Positions 53,596 through 64,000 of a stretch of 64,000 nt of DNA are shown piece after piece; the first letter of the stretch is position 1, and each line of letters begins with the position of its first letter. The notes beneath the pieces are model-generated. The model searched no databases. It was not told the origin of the DNA and was given only the letters and a program-made list of their open reading frames with translations. Origin of the DNA: Vespa crabro. Its lineage: Eukaryota; Arthropoda; Insecta; Hymenoptera; Vespidae. The translations under genes were made by a program, and so were the position numbers. Location of the stretch: contig NC_060967.1 of NCBI RefSeq assembly GCF_910589235.1, forward strand, positions 4,689,938 to 4,753,937, written 5' to 3'.

Positions 53596-54115
53596 CCTTA
53601 CTATCGATAATAATAATATCAATATTAACGATAACGCCGAAAATAATAAAAATAATAATTATAATAAAAATAATAATAATAAAAATAAAATGAGGAAAAT
53701 ATCGATGACAACGAAAATAATATTAGTCATAATAGTATTGATAATAACAATAATAACGAAAATAACGTTATTCACGATAATGTCGATAATAATAATAACA
53801 ATTATAACTGTAATAAAGTTAATAGCGATAATAACAATAACAATAATAACGACAATAAAGGTATTAACGAAAATAATAACAGTAATAATAATAAAGATAA
53901 TAACGATATTTACGTTAATAACGATAATTAGATTATAATAATAAAAATAGTAACGGTAACAACGATGATATCGATAATAACGATAATAATAATAATATTA
54001 ACAGTAATAACGATAATTACAATAATAACGATATAGTTAAAAATAATAATATAGATAATTCCGAAATTAATCATAACTATATTAACGATAATAACTATAA
54101 AAATAAAAATAGTAA
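53580..54115. repeat. B block, copy 2
   Basis: ataaccttactatcgataat near 53590, tcgatgacaacgaaaataa near 53702, ttattcacgataatgtcg at 53768, gatatttacgttaataacg near 53905, and gataattccgaaattaatc near 54054. Counterpart of 39865-40372 (offset 13718). Confidence 0.89.
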
Positions 54116-54189
54116 TAATAATATCAACGATAATAACGGTAATAACGATAATAATAATAATAAATAAAATAACGCAATTACCGATAATA

Positions 54190-55100
54190 ACGTTAATAAT
54201 AATAACAATAACAACGATAATAACTATATTAATAATAACAATAATAAAATCGATAATGAGGATAATAAATATAAGAACGATAATAGTAATAACAATAACA
54301 ACAATAATAACGATAATTACGATAATAATGTTTATAATAAGAAAGGTAATAATAATTATAAAAATTCTTAATAATTATAATTTCGATAATAACGAACGTA
54401 ACAGTAATAATTGTAATATTAAGAACGATAATAACGATATTAACGATAATAATAATAACTATAATAACGATAATGACGATAATAATGATAATAACGATAA
54501 CAAAAATAAGAATAATAACAATAACAATAATATTAACAATAAAGAGGATAATATAGATAAAAAAAACAGTAATGCCGATAACAATATTAATAATAATAAT
54601 ATTAGCAATAACAACGATAACAACGATGTTATCTATAATTATAGCAGTAATATCGACAAAATCGATAATAATAACAATAATAAATATAATAACGATGATA
54701 ACAAAAATAACGATAATAAAGATAATAGCGATAGTAATAATAAAGACTACAACAATTATATCGATATTAATAATTATAATATTAACAAATACATCGATAA
54801 TAATAATAATAATAATGACAATAATATCGATAATAACGATCATAACGTATATAATAATAATAATAATAACGATAATTACTATAATAACGACATTGATAAT
54901 AACAATAATAATAATAATAGCCGTAATGTCGACATTAAAGATAATAACGATAATAATAATAACAATAATTACGATGATAAGGATAATAATGGTAATAACG
55001 ATAATAATAGTAATAATAATAACAATAATAACAATATTAACGAAAATAAGCATTATGATAATAATAATAAGAATTATAAAATCGATAATAACGAAATTAA
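54190..55100. repeat. About 918-bp extra segment between B and C
   Basis: The B offset (13718) jumps to 14636 at C, so this copy of B-C-D is 918 bases longer than the one at 39.9-41.9 kb. The extra DNA is ordinary triplet repeat with a few decayed words (aaaattcttaataattata near 54361, acgaacgtaacagtaat near 54392). It shows no terminal inverted repeats or coding capacity and is not evidently a transposon. Confidence 0.8.
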
Positions 55101-55858
55101 CGATAATGACGATAATAATAATAATATTAACAACGATATTATATATAATAACGAAAACATCGAGAATAATAATAACAATAATATCGATAATAGCGATAAT
55201 AACGATAAGAAAATTAATAATAATATCGATAATAGCGATAATAACGATAATAACAATATTAATAGTAACAAAAATTTAGAAAATATCGATAATAATAATA
55301 ATAATAATAAAGTTAATAACGATAAAAACGACAGTAACTATAATAATAATAACAATTATAACGATAATAACGAAAATAACGATAGTGATGATAATAACAA
55401 TAATAAAAATAATAATCATATCGATAATAACAATAATATCGAGAATAATTATAACGAAAAAAACGACAATAAAGATAAATACGATAACATCGTAAATAAT
55501 AATAGCAATAATTTCGATAATATCGATAATAACAATAATGATAATAATAATAATAACGATAATAATGATAATAACGATATTAATAATAATTATAACAATA
55601 AAAACAATAATAACGATAATAACAATAATAATGATAACATTACATACAATAATATCGATAATAACGATAATTACGATAATAATTATAACAATAATATGGA
55701 TAATAACGAAAAGGAATATAATAATATTAACAATAATATCGATGGCAACGATATTAATGATAATTATAATAATTTTATATCGATAATAAGGATTATAAGG
55801 ATAATAACGAACAAAACTATAAATAAGTAAATAACGGAAATTATAATAATAATAATAA
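55085..55858. repeat. C block, copy 2
   Basis: acatcgagaat at 55157, aatttagaaaatatcg near 55274, ataccattac-equivalent cattacatacaataatatcg near 55639, and ataaggataataacgaac near 55795. Counterpart of 40455-41270. Confidence 0.87.
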
Positions 55859-56290
55859 TAACGATAATGACGATAATAACGGCAATGACCCTAATAACGA
55901 ATATAATACTAACGATAGTAAAGATATTAGTAATAATAATAATGATGATAATAACGATAATAACGTTAATAACTAAATAATAATAAGGTAATAACGATGT
56001 TAACGACAAAAACGATAGTAATAATAGCAATAATAATAATAATAACAATTACAATAATAACGCTAATAACTATAATAATGTGAACAATAATAACGATCAT
56101 AACGTTAAAAACAATCATAATAATAGCAATAATAGCGATAACATCGATAATAACAATAATCGTAATAATAACGATAATAGTCGTAATATCGATGACAATG
56201 ATAATAATAATAACAATAATAACGATAATAAGGATAATAACGGTAATAAGGATAATAACAATAACGATAATAACGATAATATCGATAATA
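55859..56290. repeat. D block, copy 2
   Basis: cggcaatgaccctaataacg near 55879, aggtaataacgatgttaacg near 55986, atgtgaacaataataac near 56089, atcgtaataataacgataat near 56159 and aataaggataataacgg near 56226. Counterpart of 41290-41700. Confidence 0.88.
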
Positions 56291-56842
56291 CTAATATTAA
56301 TATTATTGATTACATCGATAATAATAATAATAATAACAATAATATCGATAATAACCATAATAATAATAATAACGATAATAATGATTATAACGATAATAAA
56401 GATAATAACGATAATATCGATAATAACGAAAATAATAATTACGATAATGACGGTAATAATAATAATAATAAAGATAATTACGATAATTACGATAATGACG
56501 ATAATAATAAAAAAGGATAATAACGTTAATAACGTAAATAGCGATAATAATAATAGTATTAATGACAATAATAACGATAATAAGGATTTTAATGATAAGA
56601 AAGATAATAATAGAAGTAATAATAACAATATTAAAAATAATAAGTAAAATAATGATAATAAAAGTAATGAAAATAATAATAATAGTAATAATAATAAAGA
56701 TAATAACGATATTAACGATATTAATAATAGTAAAAATAAAAAAATAACAATAATATCGTTAAATAACGATAATATCGATATTAATAATAACGATAATAAC
56801 GACAATAAAAGGTGTAATATCGATAATAAAAATAATAACGAC

Positions 56843-56849
<7 letters not shown>
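56291..56849. repeat. Triplet repeat with AA-type word
   Basis: Basic repeat; ataatagaagtaataataac near 56606 is the AA end word but lacks the rest of AA. No other partner. Confidence 0.65.
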
Positions 56850-56853
<4 letters not shown>

Positions 56854-56921
<68 letters not shown>

Positions 56922-56922
56922 T
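56854..56922. repeat. Pure AAT run, about 23 units
   Basis: About 69 uninterrupted bases of AAT, the second longest run seen. R copy 1 has a shorter run of about 48 bases at the same place (30940-30988), so the position is conserved while the length differs. Confidence 0.93.
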
Positions 56923-57493
56923 TGATAATAACAATAATATCGATAATAATAATATTAATAATAACAATAATTACAATAAGAACGATAAAAAATATTATAA
57001 TAATAAATACGATAAATACGATAATATCGATAATAATATTATCAATATTAACGGTAATATTGATAATAATTATAACAATATTAACGATAATATCGATAAT
57101 AATAAAGACATATTAACGATAATATCTATAAAAATAATAATAATAATAATAACGATAATAACTATAATAACGATAATAATAGTAGTAATACTAACATTAA
57201 TTTAAATAATAGCGGTAATAAGGTAAATAACGCTAATAACGATAATTATAATAACTATATTAATAATAATAACGATATTACCGATGATAACAATAACAAT
57301 AATAACGATAATATCGATAAAAATAATAATATTATTAACGTTAACATCGATAATAATAATAATTATAATAACATTAATAACGATAATATCGATAATAACT
57401 ATAATAATAATAACGAAAATAACGATAAGCACGATATTAATGATAATAATAATAATACCAATATCGACAATTAACATAATAACGATAACAACG

Positions 57494-57543
<50 letters not shown>
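57494..57543. repeat. Pure AAT run, about 16 units
   Basis: About 50 bases of uninterrupted AAT inside R copy 2. I saw no run of similar length at the matching place in R copy 1 (31.3-31.4 kb), so it probably expanded after duplication. Confidence 0.88.
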
Positions 57544-57544
<1 letters not shown>

Positions 57545-58259
57545 GTAATAATAATAACGTTAATTACGTCAATTACGATAATAATATGAGAAATTATAAC
57601 AATAATAGCAATAATTACTATAATAACGATAATAATAAAAACGATAATATCGATAATTCAATAAAAATAACAATATTAACGATTATATCGATAAAAATAA
57701 TAACAATAATAACAATATTAAAAATAATAATCATAATAACGATAATAATAACATTATTATTAATACCAATAATAACGATAATAACGATAATAATAATAAT
57801 AACGATTATAATAACAACGATAATACCGATAATAATTGTAATAATAATAACGATAATGACTATATTTAGGATAATAATAATAACAATAATAGAGATAAGA
57901 ACGATATTATCTATGATAACAATATTATTAATAACGATAATAACTAAAATAATGATTTAACGATAATAATAATAATAGCAATATTAATGATAATAAAGAT
58001 AATAACGATAATAATGATAACGAAAATAACGATAATAGTAATAATAATAATATCAAAAATAAAAATAATTACGGTAATGACTATAATAACGATAATAATA
58101 ATTACGGTAATGGCGATGATAATAATATCTATAATAACGTTAATAACGATAATAATAATAACAAATATATCAATGAAACGATAATAATGATAATTACAAT
58201 AATAATATTAACAATAACAACGATAATAACTATATTAAAAATAACAATAATCTTCGATA

Positions 58260-58515
58260 ACGTAAATAAAAACAACAACAATAATAGGAAAAGTAACGAA
58301 AATAAGTATAATAACGATAATAGCGTCAATTTTAAAAATAATAACGATAATAACGATAATAACAATAATAATGATAACGATATTATCGATAATAAAGTTA
58401 ATAATACTAGAAGTAATAACTATATTAACGGTAATAACTATATTTAAGAAAACAGTAGTAACGATAGTATCGTTAATAATCATAATAATATCGATTATAA
58501 CGAAAATGACGAGAA
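58260..58515. repeat. F block, copy 2, within R copy 2
   Basis: aataagtataataacgataa near 58301 (E-like word), aataatactagaagtaat at 58400, ataactatatttaag near 58433, and gtaacgatagtatcgttaa near 58458. Counterpart of 26930-27165. R copy 1 lacks it, so it was inserted into R copy 2 or lost from copy 1. Confidence 0.82.
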
Positions 58516-59649
58516 TAACAATAATAATAATAAAATTAATAAAGATAATTACGTTAATAACGAAAATAATGACAGCATTAATATCGATCATAACGATAAT
58601 AATAATAATGATAATAATAATAATTACAATATTAAGGATAATAACGATAATAACGATAATACTAATAAAGATGACAATAATAAAAAAAAATAATATTTAT
58701 ATTAATAATAACGAAAATAAGGATAATAACGATAAAAACGATAATATTAATAATAAATATCAAGATAATAACCATATTAACTTTAATAACGATACCAACG
58801 ACAGTAACGAAAAAATAATAATAATAATATCGAAAATAAGGATAATAACGATGACAATGATAATAATAAAAACAAAATAAAGAAATAACGATAATAACGA
58901 TTATACGGATTATAACAATAACGATAATAGAAATAATAATGAGAACGGTAATGAAGATAAAACGATAAAAATGCTAATAACTATAATAACAATAATAACG
59001 ATAATAACTGTAATAATAATAACAATATTAACGTTAATGATGATAATAAAGATAATAACTATAATAACAAATATAATAACGACAATAATAATAATAATAA
59101 TAACGATAAATACAATAATAATGATAATAATAATAATAACATTAACGTAAATAGAGATAATTACTATTTCAAAGATAATAATAATAACAATATTAACGAT
59201 AAAAACGATATAAACGATAACAACAATAATAATAATTATAATAACTATACTAATAGTAATACCAATAACAATAATATCGATTATAAAAATAATTATAAAA
59301 AGAATAATAACGATAATAATGATAAAAACGTTAATAATAATAGCAATAATAACGATTTTAACGTTAAAACGATAGTAATAATAACGATAATGACGATAAT
59401 AATAATAATAATAACCATAATAACGATAATTACGAGAATGACGATAACAATAATATTGATAATAACGTCAATAGGAATAATAATAATAATAACGATAATA
59501 ACGATAATAACGATAATAACAATAATAACGATATTAGTAGTAATATTAATAAAGATAATAACGATATTTATGATAATAATTATAATAATAATAAAGATAA
59601 TAACGATAGTAACAATAATAACGATAATAATAATAAAAATATTAATCAT

Positions 59650-59990
59650 AATATCGATAAAACCTATAGTAATAATAACGACGATAACTATAAGAATAAT
59701 AATAAAATATCGATAGTAACAATAATAAAGACAATTAAGATAATAATGATAATAATAATAACGATAATGACGATGATAATAATAACGATCATAACGCTAA
59801 TAACGAAAATAGTAATACTAATATTAACGATAATAACGATATCAATGGCATTAACGATAATAACGTTTATAAAAATAATCTTTTTAAAGATAAGAACGAT
59901 AATAACGATACTAACAATAATAGCGATAATAATAATAACGATTTTAAGAATAATATCGCGAATAATTGTCACAATTCTCACGATAGTATC
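59650..59990. repeat. K copy 3 and CC within R copy 2
   Basis: aaaatatcgatagtaacaat near 59705 and gacgatgataataataacg near 59769 (K), then atcaatggca at 59841 and gatactaacaataatagcg near 59910 (CC). The CC part recurs 1189 bases on at 61030. R copy 1 lacks this segment. Confidence 0.76.
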
Positions 59991-60104
59991 GATAGTAGTA
60001 ATAACAACAAAAACAATAATAACGATAATAACAATAATAAAATTTATAATAATAACAATAATAACGATTGTAACGTTTATAATAATATTAACAGTATTAA
60101 CGAT

Positions 60105-60560
60105 AATAGCAATGAGTTTCTAACGATAATAATAATAACGACAATAACGATAATAATGACTATGATGATAAGAAAGATAATAATACTATTCATAATAAAA
60201 ATAATAACGTCAATAACGATAATAATGATAATAATTGAAGTAATAATAACAATATTAAGATTAATAACTACAATAACGATTATTACGATATTAGTATTAA
60301 TAATAATAAAAGTAATAACAATAATAACGATAATAATGCTTATAACATTGTTAACGATAATAATATTAACGATTATAACGATAATAACCATAATAATAAT
60401 AATAATAATAAAGATAACAAAGATAATAACGATAATAATGACAGTAATAAAAAGAACAATGACGATAATAACATTAACAATGATAATAACAATAATAACG
60501 ATAATAACAATAATAGTAATAGTAATAATTAAGATAATAACGATATTTACAATAATAAGG
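60105..60560. repeat. AA-DD module, copy 1
   Basis: tctaacgataataataat at 60119 and aattgaagtaataataac near 60234 (AA), then agtaataattaagataat near 60521 (DD). AA and DD recur together at 61250-61645 with offsets of 1158 and 1083. The AA part also matches 32945-33060 as the end of R. Confidence 0.8.
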
Positions 60561-60789
60561 ATAATAACAATAAAATAATAACGATAATGATGTTAATTAT
60601 ATACACGATGAAGTCGATAATATCGATAATAATAATAACAAATTTAACGATAATGTCGATTATAATATTAACAATATTGACGATATTATCGATCATAATA
60701 ATAATATTATAAACTTTACCGTCGATAATAATAATAATAATAATAACATTATTAACGATAATAACAATAATTACTATGGTAATAATAAC
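60561..60789. repeat. Triplet repeat with a decayed patch
   Basis: Basic repeat; attatatacacgatgaagtc near 60596 and aaactttaccgtcg near 60711 are locally complex words. No gene signal. Confidence 0.62.
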
Positions 60790-61140
60790 GAAAATAACGA
60801 TAATAAAATTATTAACGATAATAATAATAATAATAGCAATAATAACGATATTAACGAAAATAGTAATAACATTAATAACGAAAACATCGATAATAACATT
60901 GATAATAATAATAATAATAATAAAGAAAGTAAGTATAATAACGGTGACATCTATAATATTAATAACAAATATTACGATAATAACGATAATAACGATAATA
61001 ATAATACTAATAATGACGATATTAACGATATCAATGGCAATAACGATAATAACGTTTTAATAAATATATTATTATATCTAATAACGATAATAACAATGCT
61101 AACAATAATAGCGATAATAATAATTACAACAAAAGCAATA
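60790..61140. repeat. E block, copy 8, with CC
   Basis: gaaaatagtaataacattaa near 60856 and gtataataacggtgac at 60933 (E), then atcaatggca at 61030 and gctaacaataatagcg near 61098 (CC). Confidence 0.8.
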
Positions 61141-61249
61141 ATAACGAGAATAACTATAGTATATTTATAATAATAACGATAATAACGATAATAACGACAA
61201 GAATTAATATAACAATATTAACGATAATAACAATGATAATAATAGTAAT

Positions 61250-61648
61250 AATAAAGGTAATAACGATAAAAAAGTATCTAACGATAATAATAATAACATT
61301 AATAATAATGATAATAATAGAAGTAATACAAACTATATTAAGAATAATGACTATAATATCGATTATAACTATAACAGTAGTAGTAATAATAACAATATTA
61401 ACAATAATAACGATAGTAAAGATTTTAACAATGATAACGATAATAATATTAACGATAATAACGATAATAACAATAATAATAATAATAATAATAAAGATAA
61501 CAACGATAATACCGATAATAATGACAGTAATAATAAATATAATGACGATAATAACGGTAACAAAGAGAATACCGATTATAACGAAAATAACAATAATAAT
61601 AATAGTAATAATTAAGTTAATAACGATATTTACGATAATAAGGAAAAT
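61250..61648. repeat. AA-DD module, copy 2
   Basis: aaaagtatctaacgataat near 61271, aatagaagtaatac near 61317 (AA), and agtaataattaagttaat at 61604 (DD). Local repeat of 60105-60560. The AA start aaaagtatctaacg is closer to that at 3012 than to its local partner. Confidence 0.8.
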
Positions 61649-61977
61649 AGCAATAACAATAATAACGACAATAACAATTAAAATCATAATAACGATATCA
61701 ATATTTACGAAAATTACAATAATACTGATAATAACGAGAAAAACAAAAATAATATTAGTAATAATAACCATAATAACACTAATAATGATAATAACGATAT
61801 TAACGATAACAATAGTTGTAAAAATAATAATAACAATAATAGCGATAATAAGGATATTACCGATAATAAGGACAATTATAAAAAACATAATAACTATAAT
61901 GCGAATAATTCCGATAATTATAATAACGATATTAACGATAATATCGAAAATAATAATAATATTCTTAATGATATGAT
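61649..61977. repeat. Triplet repeat, no partner recognised
   Basis: Basic repeat; gaataattccgataattat near 61903 is slightly unusual. No other structure seen. Confidence 0.62.
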
Positions 61978-62208
61978 CGATAATAATAATAATCATAATA
62001 ACATTAATAACAATAATAACGATAATAACAATAATAACGATAATTACGATTAAAATAATAATAACGAAAATAGCGATAATAACGATATATACAATTATAA
62101 TAATAATAATAATAATAATATCGAGAATAACGATAATAAAGATAATAATAATAACGATTATAACGAAAAAATAATAATAATAATAACGATAATAAAGATA
62201 ATAAAGAC

Positions 62209-62245
<37 letters not shown>

Positions 62246-62282
62246 TTAATGACGATAATATCGGTAATGATAATAATGACAA
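61978..62282. repeat. EE block, copy 2
   Basis: aattacgattaaaat at 62042, atatcgagaataacgataa near 62119, attataacgaaaaaat at 62157 and ttaatgacgataat at 62246. Counterpart of 41838-42142, with offset 20139-20143. Confidence 0.89.
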
Positions 62283-62399
62283 TAATAATAATAAGGATAA
62301 GAAAGATAACAGATATTATAATAATAACGGTTAAAAAGATAACAACGGGAATAACCATAATAGCAATAATATCGGTGAAAACGGTGATAAAAATAGCAA

Positions 62400-62895
62400 T
62401 ATTAACGATATTAAAGAAAATAGTAACAATAATAATAACGATAACTACGATAATAAGAATAATAATAATAATAATAAAAACGAAAATAAGTATAATAACG
62501 GTGACATCAATAATAATAATAAAATAATAATGATAATAACGATAATAACGATAATAATAATACAAATACTAACAATAATAAAGATAATAATAATCGTATT
62601 AAAGATAATAACGATAATAACGCTACTAACGATAATAGCGATAATAATAAGAACAACAAAAATAATATTATCGTTAATAATTATAATAACAATGATAATA
62701 ATAGTAATAATAAAGATAATAACGATGTAAATGATTCAAACGATAATAATAATAACAACAATAACGATAATAACGAATATGATGTTAAGAATGCTAATAA
62801 TAATAACAATAATACAAACAATAATGACAATCACGATAATAAAGATAATAAAAGATGTAATAATAACAATATTAAGAATAATAAATATAGTAACG
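62400..62895. repeat. E copy 9 with CC-AA module
   Basis: gaaaatagtaacaataat near 62417 and gtataataacggtgac at 62490 (E), cgtattaaagataat near 62597 and actaacgataatagcg near 62626 (CC), then gattcaaacgataataat near 62733 and aagatgtaataataac near 62853 (AA). G follows, so the E-CC-AA-G order of 2.8-3.9 kb is complete here. Confidence 0.8.
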
Positions 62896-63725
62896 ATAAT
62901 AACAATAATAATAGTAGTAATAAAAAAAGTAATAACAATAATAACGATAAAAACGAATTTAACGAGAATAATAAGTGTGATAATTACGATAATATTGATA
63001 ATAATAATAACTATAATAACGATAATAACGATTATAGAGATAATAATAATTATAGTAACAATAACAATATTATAGGTACTAACGACAAAATAATAATAAT
63101 AATTATAACGATAATAACGGTAATAACGATAAAAATAATAGAAAAATAACAATAATAACAATAATAACGATAACATGGAAAATAACGATAATATCGATAA
63201 TAATAAATAAGATAACATCGATATCATCGATAATAATAATAACAGTAATATCAATAATAACGATAATAAAGATAATAACGATGATATCGATATTTGTAAA
63301 TAGGATAATATCGGTATCATCGATAATAATAATAACAATATTAACGATAATATCGATAATAATAACAACAATATCGATAATAATAATAATAATAATAATA
63401 ACAATAATACCGATACTAACGATAATATCGTTAATAATAATAAAGATAATAATGATAATAGCGATAAAAACAATAACGATATTAACGATAATATTGACAA
63501 TATTAAAGATAATAATGATAATAATTTTAAAACGATAATAATTATCCTAATAATAATAGTAATATCGATAATAACGACAAAGAAATTAAAATAATAACGA
63601 TAATATAGATAATAATAATAAAATTAATAACGTTAATAATCATAATTACGATAATAACGGTAATAATAATAAAATTATTAACGCTAATAACGATAATAAA
63701 GATAATAATATTATTAATAATACCG
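62896..63725. repeat. G block, copy 3
   Basis: atagtagtaataaaaaaag near 62912, aaaacgaattt at 62950, aaaataatagaaaaataac near 63132, attgacaatattaaagataa near 63493 and taataattatcctaataat near 63536. The middle contains an internal echo, atcgatatcatcgataataa near 63218 and tcggtatcatcgataataa near 63310, roughly 92 bases apart and absent from copies 1 and 2. Confidence 0.82.
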
Positions 63726-64000
63726 ATAATATCGATTATAATGGAAATAATAATAATAACAATATCGATAATAACGATAATAACAGTAATAACGATAATA
63801 ATAATATTAATAATAATAGTAATAGTAATAATGATAATTACGATAATAACGATAATAATAATAGTGATAATAACATTATTACAATAATAACGATAAAAAC
63901 AATAATAACGATATATATAATAAGAATTACGATAACAATAAAAACGATATCCATGATAAGAAACATTATGACAACTATAACGATAATAATAATTACGATA
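63726..64000. repeat. H block, copy 6, cut by window end
   Basis: gattataatggaaataataa near 63733, gataattacgataataacg near 63834, ataacattattacaataat near 63871 and cgatatccatgataag near 63945 follow the order of the H copy at 9.2-9.5 kb. The block continues beyond the window, where a Z element would be expected. Confidence 0.72.

Larger units (their letters stand above)
56850..60392. repeat. R block, copy 2 (longer form)
   Basis: Counterpart of 30920-33175: AAT run at 56854-56922, taatagcggtaataaggta near 57210, taacgattatatcg at 57677, taggataataat at 57867, aattacaatattaagga at 58622, gattatacggattata at 58899, actatttcaaagata at 59163, and aataatgctt at 60332. Extra material sits at about 58000-58500, which includes F copy 2, and at about 59360-60110, which includes K copy 3. 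Confidence 0.92.
1..64000. repeat. 64 kb complex AAT/AAC/GAT satellite-like tract
   Basis: The whole window is made of A-rich triplets dominated by AAT, AAC and GAT, often as the 9-mer AATAACGAT. The plus strand stays A-rich throughout and no segment is reversed. Stretches of 30 bases without an AATAA-like word are rare. The tract carries many diverged internal duplications, listed separately, so it is better called a complex repeat than a plain microsatellite. It runs off both ends of the window, and its true length is unknown. Open frames are compositional: they occur on both strands, switch triplet register internally and encode only homopolymer-like peptides. No flanking unique DNA is available to place it in a genome. 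Confidence 0.95.

Noticed and set aside
54190..55100. Transposon insertion between B and C
   Set aside because: No terminal inverted or direct repeats, target-site duplication or coding sequence was seen; the content is the same triplet repeat.
1..64000. Regular centromeric-type higher-order satellite
   Set aside because: No fixed monomer length or constant higher-order period was visible; block spacings are all different.
1..64000. Replication origin or matrix-attachment region suggested by extreme AT content
   Set aside because: AT richness alone cannot distinguish these from plain repeat, and no specific motif set supports a location.

Overview
This 64 kb window appears to contain no gene. 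It is one uninterrupted, AT-rich tract built almost entirely from three trinucleotides, AAT, AAC and GAT, with ATT, AAA, TAT, AGT and GAC as the common variants. The short unit behind most of it is the 9-mer AATAACGAT, alternating with AAT runs. By eye, sampled lines are about 15% G+C. The plus strand is A-rich from end to end, and I found no inverted block. Long open frames exist on both strands only because AAT-type triplets give stops in one plus-strand frame and none of their own on the minus strand. The predicted peptides (poly-Asn/Asp, poly-Ile/Thr or poly-Leu/Ser) change register repeatedly, have no folded-domain signature, and are mirrored on the opposite strand. I therefore annotate no CDS, tRNA, rRNA or CRISPR array.

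The window is not simple sequence, however. Above the 3-bp and 9-bp levels it is a mosaic of diverged segmental duplications. Short distinctive tags recur in the same order at distances from 1.1 to about 53 kb. I named the blocks by letter. Recurrent chains are W-E-CC-AA-G-H-Z-Z-I (2.5-5.1 kb; the same chain lacking W, CC and AA at 20.4-22.5 kb), H-Z-Z-(Y-U)-V-J (9.2-11.9 and 21.2-24.1 kb), L (8.1-8.9 and 15.5-16.2 kb), T (12.9-13.9 and 50.5-51.2 kb), N (28.3-30.0 and 36.2-38.0 kb), R (30.9-33.2 and 56.9-60.4 kb), S-A (33.2-35.0 and 51.9-53.6 kb), B-C-D (39.9-41.9 and 53.6-56.3 kb) and EE (41.8-42.1 and 62.0-62.3 kb). No single period dominates, so this is a patchwork rather than a regular higher-order satellite.

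Overlaid on the mosaic are local tandem duplications (386, 372, 177, 108, 66, 42, 33 and 16 bp; also a 283-396 bp paired-Z arrangement) and pure AAT runs, the longest about 97 bp at 25.58 kb. Several of these duplications occur in only one member of a duplicated pair, so they are probably younger than the segmental copying. Most C residues lie in CpG (AAC-GAT junctions), giving a strong CpG excess for such AT-rich DNA.

The organism cannot be identified from this window. A noncoding repeat tract of this size points to a eukaryotic nuclear genome (heterochromatin, a gene desert or a sex-chromosome-like region), but that is an inference; an organellar or assembly-derived origin is not excluded. 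Block boundaries were set by eye and are accurate to roughly 10-50 bases. Copies too diverged to recognise by eye will have been missed.
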